The notes under the pieces: generated by a model
What the model was told of the DNA's origin: nothing
Database searches by the model: none
What the model saw: only the letters and a program-made list of their open reading frames with translations
DNA from: Paraktedonobacter sp034438135
GTDB lineage: Bacteria; Chloroflexota; Ktedonobacteria; Ktedonobacterales; Ktedonobacteraceae
DNA length: 10,509 nucleotides
Direction: 5' to 3'
Assembly: GCA_034438135.1 (NCBI GenBank)
Contig: DAOTTL010000295.1
Span: 1-10,509 of the forward strand
Shown here: positions 6,649 to 10,509 of the stretch, piece by piece
Layout: each line of letters starts with the position of its first letter
Numbering within the stretch: the first letter of the stretch is position 1
Position numbers and translations under genes: made by a program

Positions 6649-6951
6649 AAAAGAAAGCCTCCCCAAATCTGGTAGTCCGTTTTTAGAATAGTCTTGCTGA
6701 AACGAATCAACGAATCCTGATCGTGCTTTCGCGGAACATCGTTTTTTGGATTATCCAGAGAAACGTTCCCTGTGCTCATAGCGTGCCAGAAAGAGCAACA
6801 AACATCAGGGTTTCTCAAACGTTGCGTTCTTTTCTCCCCGTCCACCCTTTTGGATGGACGCTAAAAGCGCGACTGCGCTGCCACCCCATCTTTTTCTCTG
6901 GGAAGTGGTTTGGCAATTACTCATAGACACGAAAGAAGGTAAGGAAAAAAT
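6649..6951. promoter_or_regulatory. Divergent intergenic region between the lipoprotein operon and the TspO-like gene
   Basis: These 303 bp must hold the start signals of two divergent transcription units. The leftmost ~160 bp contain TTGATT and TATTCT/TCTAAA-like text on the minus strand (about 6680-6710), which could form a weak promoter for the operon, but the spacing is not ideal. The right third is occupied by repeat module B (6806-6904). For the plus-strand gene I see only the ribosome binding site AAGGA (6941-6945). No operator-like palindrome stands out. Confidence 0.4.
6806..6904 (+). repeat. Dispersed repeat module B, copy 2
   Basis: CAGGGTTTCTCAAACGTTGCG, a C-rich run and CCACCCTTTTGGATGGACG are followed by GCGCGACTGCGCTGCCACC, CATCTTTTTCTCTGGGA. 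This matches the order seen at 1167-1262. Here the hairpin arm left of CGACTGCGC has diverged (ACGCTAAAAGCGC replaces TTGATGGCAGC), so the long stem is lost, but a short GCGCTTTTAGCG-type stem is present. There is no module A hairpin beside it, showing that module B can occur alone. Confidence 0.55.
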
Positions 6952-7602
6952 ATGTCAGTGACATCGAGCGAGCAGGTAATCGTGAACAAGAACCATGCCA
7001 AAGAAGATACTGGCCCAGACTGGCACTGGTACCATGGCGTAGTATTTTATATAATGGTACAGATCATGACCTTTGCGCTGGCTGGCCTGGTCAGTTCCAT
7101 TCGCGGAGAGGAGATCAAAAAGTTTCGTGACCTCTTTGGAGATGTTGACTATTTCAAGAAGTTACATCAATCGGTCATCACACCGCCTTCCTGGTTCTTC
7201 GCACCAGCCTGGACCGTTAACAACATTTTCTCTATCTATGGGATGTTGCGCGTACTCCGTAAGCCAGCCTCAATGCAGGGACGAAACGAATATCTGGTCC
7301 TACAAAGCGCTTCGTGGGTCAATTACATCATCTTTAACGCGGCCTACTTTAGTCTACGCTCTCCGCTGAATGCGCTGGTGCTTACACTGTCAATGTTTGT
7401 GCTGACTATCCTGAGTGCCTGGGTAGCTCTTTTTAGACTAAAAGATACGGTTGTGGCACTTTCTCTGACGACCCTGGTCCTCTGGCTATTTGTTGCCTCC
7501 ACGGCAGCCATCTTTCAAGCCTCCTGGAACAAAGATGAACTCTACGGTATTGGTCCATTTTTCAAGCCCATACCCGCGTTAGAACGTCAACAAGTCTCTT
7601 AA
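6952..7602 (+). CDS. TspO/MBR (translocator protein) family membrane protein
   Basis: The protein has 216 residues. TspO proteins are five-helix membrane proteins that bind cholesterol or porphyrins and act in tetrapyrrole handling and stress control. The hallmark first loop and second helix are clear: ITPPSWFFAPAWTVNNIFSIYG (about 76-97) matches the family's PPxWxFxPxWT signature. The third-helix region QSASWVNYIIFNAAYFSLRSP (about 120-140) matches the Q..LN..WS..FFxLRxP segment. Two more helices (about 144-163 and 168-187) complete the fold. A hydrophilic 25-residue N-terminal extension and a loop of about 20 residues (GEEIKKFRDLFGDVDYFKK) before the PP motif make it longer than the usual 150-170. 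The end lacks the common LN motif, so it is a divergent member. The ATG follows AAGGA at 6 nt. It is divergent from the lipoprotein operon and convergent with psuG. Confidence 0.82.
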   Translation: MSVTSSEQVIVNKNHAKEDTGPDWHWYHGVVFYIMVQIMTFALAGLVSSIRGEEIKKFRDLFGDVDYFKKLHQSVITPPSWFFAPAWTVNNIFSIYGMLRVLRKPASMQGRNEYLVLQSASWVNYIIFNAAYFSLRSPLNALVLTLSMFVLTILSAWVALFRLKDTVVALSLTTLVLWLFVASTAAIFQASWNKDELYGIGPFFKPIPALERQQVS

Positions 7603-7636
7603 AAAGAGAATAGAAGAGCCATCAGCAAAAACATTT

Positions 7637-8560
7637 TTATTGAGGAAGTTCGTGATACGCGTTAGCGAAATGGGCCGCCAGGCGAGCATTATTGAGTAGC
7701 AGCGCTTGATTGGCCTTGACGCTTGCGCCAGATGTCACTTTGGCGACGTGGGAAAGGAGGAAAGGGGTAGTGGCGGAGCCGTGAATACCCTGTTCGCGAG
7801 CCAGGAGTAGAGCTTCCTCCGTTGCTGCTTCGAGAGGTCCAGCATCCATCGCAAACTCTTCTGGAATGGGGCAGGCGATAACCAGACCTTTGAGACCGCA
7901 CTCCCACTGTGTACGTGCAATAGTGGCCACCACTGATGCTGCGTCTACTCGTTGTTGCAGTGAGCGGCCACTGGAACGAGTATAAAAAGCAGGAAACATA
8001 GTGGTTTGCCAGCCCAGGATCGGTACTCCCTGTGTCTCCAGATACTCTAACGTCAGATCCAGATCCAGAATTGACTTCGCTCCGGCGCAGACTACCAGGA
8101 CAGGAGTGTGACTCAGTTCGGTCAGATCGGCAGAAATATCCATACTGCTCTCCGCCCCGCGATGTACACCGCCAATGCCACCAGTTGCAAAGAAGCGTAT
8201 CCCTGCCAGGTGTGCACACAGAACTGTTCCAGCCACCGTGGTCGCGCCCAACTGACCCGTTGCCAGCGCCACCGCGATATCGCGTCGGCTGACCTTGAGA
8301 ACGTTTTCTGCCTGGGCCAGTTGCTCAATCTCTGTACCAGAGAGACCTACCACTATCTTGCCATCGTGAATGCCGATTGTAGCGGGAACCGCCCCTTCGG
8401 CGCGAATAGTCTCTTCCATAGCCCGAGCGGTTTCCAGATTCGTTGGATAGGGTAGTCCGTGAGCGATAACAGTTGATTCGAGTGCCACTACAGGATGTTG
8501 AGCTTCCAATGCATTTTGCACTTCTTTTGAGAGGGAGAGATAGGCTGATAGATTCTGCAT
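7637..8560 (-). CDS. psuG: Pseudouridine-5'-phosphate glycosidase
   Basis: This full-length 307-residue member of the PsuG/YeiN family cleaves pseudouridine 5'-phosphate reversibly to uracil and ribose 5-phosphate in the cytoplasm, the second step of pseudouridine salvage. Conserved blocks are VVALESTVIAHGLPYP (24-39), VLKVSRRDI (87-95), TTVAGT (107-112), FATGGIGGVHR (124-134), SADLTEL (143-149), VVCAGAKSILDL (156-167) and VKANQALLLNNA (281-292). The catalytic and metal residues reported for the E. coli enzyme have counterparts at Glu28, Lys89, Asp145, Lys162 and Asn284, with near-constant offset, so the enzyme should be active. The ribosome binding site is modest (GAGG about 6 nt before the ATG). 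A long leader of about 180 nt precedes it. The usual partner, pseudouridine kinase, is not in this window. The gap to the convergent TspO-like gene is only 34 nt, with no clear terminator. Confidence 0.96.
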   Translation of the reverse strand: MQNLSAYLSLSKEVQNALEAQHPVVALESTVIAHGLPYPTNLETARAMEETIRAEGAVPATIGIHDGKIVVGLSGTEIEQLAQAENVLKVSRRDIAVALATGQLGATTVAGTVLCAHLAGIRFFATGGIGGVHRGAESSMDISADLTELSHTPVLVVCAGAKSILDLDLTLEYLETQGVPILGWQTTMFPAFYTRSSGRSLQQRVDAASVVATIARTQWECGLKGLVIACPIPEEFAMDAGPLEAATEEALLLAREQGIHGSATTPFLLSHVAKVTSGASVKANQALLLNNARLAAHFANAYHELPQ

Positions 8561-8634
8561 GGGACCTCACTATCTATTAGTAATATTCGGTGCTTCTGTG
8601 CTATTGGACAGCAATCACTGAACAAAAAGAATCT

Positions 8635-8702
8635 GGTGGGAACTTTCGTCCCGCAAAGGATCATTGCTTTTTGCAATGCCATCGAAGAGAAAGCATCCCA
8701 CC
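8635..8702 (-). promoter_or_regulatory. Structured 5' leader of psuG (candidate)
   Basis: Inside the stretch between the psuG start and its candidate promoter, GGTGGGA (8635-8641) and TCCCACC (8696-8702) can close a 68-nt domain containing a perfect CATTGC-TTTTT-GCAATG hairpin (8662-8678). On the minus strand a competing GGGAC-GAAA-GTTCCC hairpin could form instead. It is followed by ACCAGATTCTTTTTG, a weak terminator-like arrangement. Mutually exclusive stems are what a leader control element would have, but it does not match a riboswitch class I know. Confidence 0.3.
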
Positions 8703-8750
8703 CCTGTCTGATAAGGAGGGTTGGTGCCCTTTGCTCCTGCTTTCCAGCCA

Positions 8751-8780
8751 AGTATAGCATATATGAGTCATCCTTGGTAA
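8751..8780 (-). promoter_or_regulatory. Candidate sigma-70-type promoter for psuG
   Basis: On the minus strand a TTACCA -35 box (8775-8780) is followed after 18 bp by a TATACT -10 box (8751-8756). The expected start near 8744 would leave a leader of about 184 nt before the psuG ATG. It is the best-spaced promoter match in this gap, but it is judged by eye only. Confidence 0.4.
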
Positions 8781-8795
8781 CTCTCAGATAAGAGA

Positions 8796-8842
8796 CAGGG
8801 TTTCGCAAAAGTCGTTTCTTTCCCCACCCACTCTTTGGAGAC
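8796..8842 (+). repeat. Dispersed repeat module B, copy 3 (partial)
   Basis: CAGGGTTTCGCAAAAGTCG, CTTTCCCCACCC and CTCTTTGGAGACG reproduce the opening of the module seen at 1167 and 6806. The internal CGACTGCGCTGCC part is absent. It lies 38 bp before module A copy 2, with the two modules in the opposite relative orientation to that at 1167-1381. Confidence 0.5.
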
Positions 8843-8879
8843 GTTGTTGGTGAAAGATACTGTCGATCGAAACCGTCCC

Positions 8880-8998
8880 ACCCCAAAGGAAGAAAAGAGG
8901 CATTCCGGGCGCTGCGCAATACGCAGCGCCCGGAATGCCTCAAAAAAGGATGGGGGGCTGAGTCATTCGCCCGCGAATCGCCTTAGCCAACAACGTCT
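8880..8998 (+). repeat. Dispersed structured repeat module A, copy 2
   Basis: ACCCCAAAGGAAGAAAAGAGG leads into a perfect 20-bp stem (8897-8916 with 8922-8941) and a CAATA loop. CTCAAAAAAGGATGGGG, CATTCGCCCGCGAAT (a short inverted repeat) and CGCCTTAGCCAACAACGTC follow. Flanks match copies 1 and 3 while the stem sequence differs. It occupies the middle of the 744-bp gap 8561-9304. The rest of the gap holds the psuG leader and promoter, module B, a terminator-like hairpin and the leader of the hydrolase gene. I find no additional credible coding region there. Confidence 0.8.
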
Positions 8999-9002
8999 TT
9001 GG

Positions 9003-9050
9003 AGAGGCTCGGAGGCAGCGCGACCACGTTGCCTCCGAGTCTCTTTTTTT
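9003..9050 (+). terminator. Terminator-like hairpin with T-run, no gene directly upstream
   Basis: AGAGGCTCGGAGGCAGCG (9003-9020) pairs with CGTTGCCTCCGAGTCTCT (9027-9044) over 18 bp, with two G-T pairs and a CGACCA loop. The T-run ends at 9050. By form this is an intrinsic terminator on the plus strand. No plus-strand gene lies between it and the repeat, so it would end either a short non-coding transcript starting in the repeat or nothing at all. It sits where copy 1 has its GATGGCAGC hairpin, so it may simply be part of the repeat. Confidence 0.5.
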
Positions 9051-9304
9051 CCTGGGAGGGGTCTGGCCATGGCTGTGCAGCGACTTTTGCTCAGCCCTGA
9101 GATAAGGGAGCGAAGACGCCCTATGTGCTATACTTTTGGGACGAAGTACTAGCGGGGAATTGGGACATTCTCAAAAAAAGGGGTAAAGTTACCTCAAAAC
9201 CACCTTAAAGAGACAGACATAACTTTGCTGCTGGAATAAGATGATAGTAAGGCAGAGTAGAAAAAACCGTCTGGCTAAGTAGAAATATACAGGAGAACAG
9301 AAAA

Positions 9305-10270
9305 GTGAAATTGACTGGAAAATTGCTGACTGCTGGACTGGCAATTGGCGGGGCGCTTGGCGCGTTAACTTTGCTCAATAGATTAACGATCTCGCAAGCG
9401 GGCCAACTTGAAACAGCGCTTATAGGCGAAGAGCGCCGTTACCCATGGAAGTATGGAGATATTTACTATCAGGTTAAAGGTGCACGTGAGGCCACGCCAT
9501 TGGTTTTGATCCACAGTCTTGCGCCAGGAGCATCTTCCTACGAATGGCGTAAGAACATAGACTCATTAGCGGGACACTTTCGCGTATGTACAATTGATCT
9601 GCTCGGATTTGGTGGTTCTGACCGGCCAGCGATGGACTATAGCGCTGAAATTTACACTGATCTTATTGGCGATTTTCTCAAAGAAGTCGTTGGCAAGCCG
9701 GCGATTGTTATTGCCCATGGACTATCCAGCGCCTATGTTGTTACATGCGCTTATCGGCGTCCACAACTTTTTGAAAAGCTGGTCCTGATCTCGCCACCAA
9801 CCACTTTACTGGAAGAGCATATACAGGATATCGCAACTACTGCCTTGAAAATGGTTGTCAATTTGCCCATTCTTGGTGAGTTTATCTACAATCTCAAGAC
9901 TTCACGTCATGCCCTTCAGGATTACTATGATCGCCAGGGCTATCACAATCCTGGTCTGATAACAGATCAGCTGATAGATTATATCTTCACCAGTGCTCAC
10001 CAGGAGAATAGTCAATATCCGACGCTGGCACTTTTGAGCAAAGAATTGACCGTAGACATCCACGAAGCCCTCTCCCGTCTGCGTACACCAGTCGTCGCCG
10101 TCTGGGGACGCGAAGAGGAGGCGGAACCAGTCGAGTCCAGCCAGATCTACAAACTGGCCAATCCAAAGGTCGAGACACATATCCTCGATCGCAGTAGTCA
10201 GCAGCTTCAGGACGAGCAGGCAGCAAAGTTTAATGCCCTGGTTCGTGAAATTGCAGGCGTTTCTGTGTAG
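9305..10270 (+). CDS. Membrane-anchored alpha/beta-hydrolase-fold protein lacking the normal catalytic triad
   Basis: The 321-residue protein starts at GTG (9305-9307) behind AGGAG (9291-9295) with a 9-nt spacer. Residues 7-23 are a Gly/Ala/Leu-rich hydrophobic segment, an uncleaved anchor or signal. The fold is clear: a GDIYYQVKGA strand pair (51-60), PLVLIHSLAPGASSYEW (65-81), FRVCTIDLLGFGGSDRP (92-108), an elbow at 133-143 (AIVIAHGLSSA), FEKLVLISPP (156-165), a helical cap (about 168-250) and TPVVAVWGREEEAEP (261-275). The usual GxSxG elbow reads A-H-G139-L-S, so the nucleophilic Ser is Gly. The acid position is Glu271. The region that should carry the catalytic His reads LDRSSQQLQDE, with no His after 292. 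This points to a non-catalytic or altered family member, perhaps a binding or scaffold protein. Its substrate is unknown. Confidence 0.9.
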   Translation: MKLTGKLLTAGLAIGGALGALTLLNRLTISQAGQLETALIGEERRYPWKYGDIYYQVKGAREATPLVLIHSLAPGASSYEWRKNIDSLAGHFRVCTIDLLGFGGSDRPAMDYSAEIYTDLIGDFLKEVVGKPAIVIAHGLSSAYVVTCAYRRPQLFEKLVLISPPTTLLEEHIQDIATTALKMVVNLPILGEFIYNLKTSRHALQDYYDRQGYHNPGLITDQLIDYIFTSAHQENSQYPTLALLSKELTVDIHEALSRLRTPVVAVWGREEEAEPVESSQIYKLANPKVETHILDRSSQQLQDEQAAKFNALVREIAGVSV

Positions 10271-10306
10271 TTATGAGATGGAGTATGAGTCATACCTCAC
10301 TTTTCT

Positions 10307-10323
10307 GCGGCTTGCAAAGCCGC
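10307..10323. repeat. GCGGCTT-type hairpin (dispersed copy 2)
   Basis: A 7-bp stem GCGGCTT / AAGCCGC around GCA lies 36 bp after the hydrolase stop codon and directly before module A copy 3. It repeats the hairpin at 393-409. No T-run follows, so termination is doubtful. Confidence 0.5.
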
Positions 10324-10326
10324 TCT

Positions 10327-10443
10327 ACCCCAAAGGAAGAACAGAGGGATGTCAGGCAAGGCGTGGAACGCTTTGCCTGACATCCCTCAAAAAAGAAGGG
10401 TTGGGGCCATTCGTTCGCGAATCGCCTTCGGCAACAGAGTCTT
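10327..10443 (+). repeat. Dispersed structured repeat module A, copy 3
   Basis: ACCCCAAAGGAAGAACAGAGG is followed by a 20-bp stem (10344-10363 with 10369-10388, one G-T pair) and a TGGAA loop. CTCAAAAAAGAAGGG, GGGGCCATTCG, CGCGAATCGCCTTCGGCAACAGAGTC follow. Flanks are close to those of copies 1 and 2. Stem and loop sizes equal copy 2 exactly, although seven stem positions differ. Confidence 0.8.
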
Positions 10444-10483
10444 GTAAGGGGACAGTCTGCCTGGCAGGCTCAAATCCTTTCGA

Positions 10484-10503
10484 CCTGCTTTTGCAAAAGC
10501 AGG
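10484..10503. repeat. 20-bp perfect palindrome
   Basis: CCTGCTTTTG (10484-10493) is followed immediately by its reverse complement, giving a loop-free palindrome centred on TGCA. It sits just past module A copy 3 at the window's edge. It could be the outer end of the repeat or a site for a dimeric DNA-binding protein. There is no other copy in the window. Confidence 0.5.
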
Positions 10504-10509
10504 AGTGAC

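Noticed and set aside
6649..6666. Upstream TTG start extending the lipoprotein by six residues
   Set aside because: The TTG lies at the edge of the GGGGAGG ribosome binding site that is correctly spaced for the ATG at 6646-6648.
8561..8750. T-box riboswitch upstream of psuG, suggested by GGGGTGGGA and GGGACGAAAG-like text
   Set aside because: The canonical T-box core (GGGTGGNACCGCG) is not present, stem I with a specifier loop cannot be drawn, and psuG is not an amino-acid-related gene.
8488..8943. Minus-strand 151-codon open frame upstream of and overlapping psuG
   Set aside because: It overlaps the start of psuG in another frame, covers the leader, promoter and repeat hairpin, and has no domain-like pattern.
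8835..9152. Plus-strand 105-codon open frame
   Set aside because: It translates straight through module A copy 2 and the terminator-like hairpin, and it has no ribosome binding site.
10233..10508. Plus-strand 91-codon open frame at the right end
   Set aside because: It overlaps the end of the hydrolase gene out of frame and continues through module A copy 3. It is most likely a repeat artefact.

Overview
The window looks like a chromosomal segment of a Gram-positive-type, mycelial soil bacterium of the phylum Chloroflexota, most likely class Ktedonobacteria. This is an inference. It rests on roughly balanced base composition, strong AGGAGG-type ribosome binding sites, secreted and lipoprotein genes of monoderm type, and intergenic DNA full of structured dispersed repeats. 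No rRNA, tRNA or phylogenetic marker gene is present to prove it.

Layout, left to right. A truncated minus-strand gene (probable GAF-type sensor N-terminus) runs off the left edge. Next come a 38-bp perfect inverted repeat and a minus-strand gene for a small two-helix membrane protein with a CxxC motif. A repeat-rich gap of about 570 bp follows, then a plus-strand VOC/glyoxalase-fold gene. A 17-bp-stem terminator separates that gene from a convergent three-gene minus-strand operon (6648 to 1993). After a divergent intergenic region carrying a repeat come a plus-strand TspO/MBR-like membrane protein and, convergent with it, psuG (pseudouridine-5'-phosphate glycosidase). A repeat-dense gap of about 740 bp leads to a plus-strand alpha/beta-hydrolase-fold protein that has lost its usual catalytic serine and histidine. 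The window ends in another copy of the repeat.

The main biological interest is the three-gene operon: an LppX/LprG-like lipoprotein, a DHA2-type 14-helix MFS transporter, and a secreted protein. The first two reproduce the lprG-P55 (Rv1410c) pairing of mycobacteria, which moves triacylglycerol and other lipids to the cell surface and affects drug resistance. Here the transporter carries an extra 15th membrane helix and a C-terminal extracytoplasmic domain. The third protein appears to be a secreted relative of that domain. The 18-nt gaps at both gene junctions argue for co-transcription. My reading is a lipid- or lipophile-export machine with three extracytoplasmic modules around one MFS pump.

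The second theme is a repeat family. Three copies share conserved flanks around a 45-nt hairpin whose stem sequence changes while pairing is kept. A companion module occurs three times, and GCGGCTT-type hairpins occur twice.
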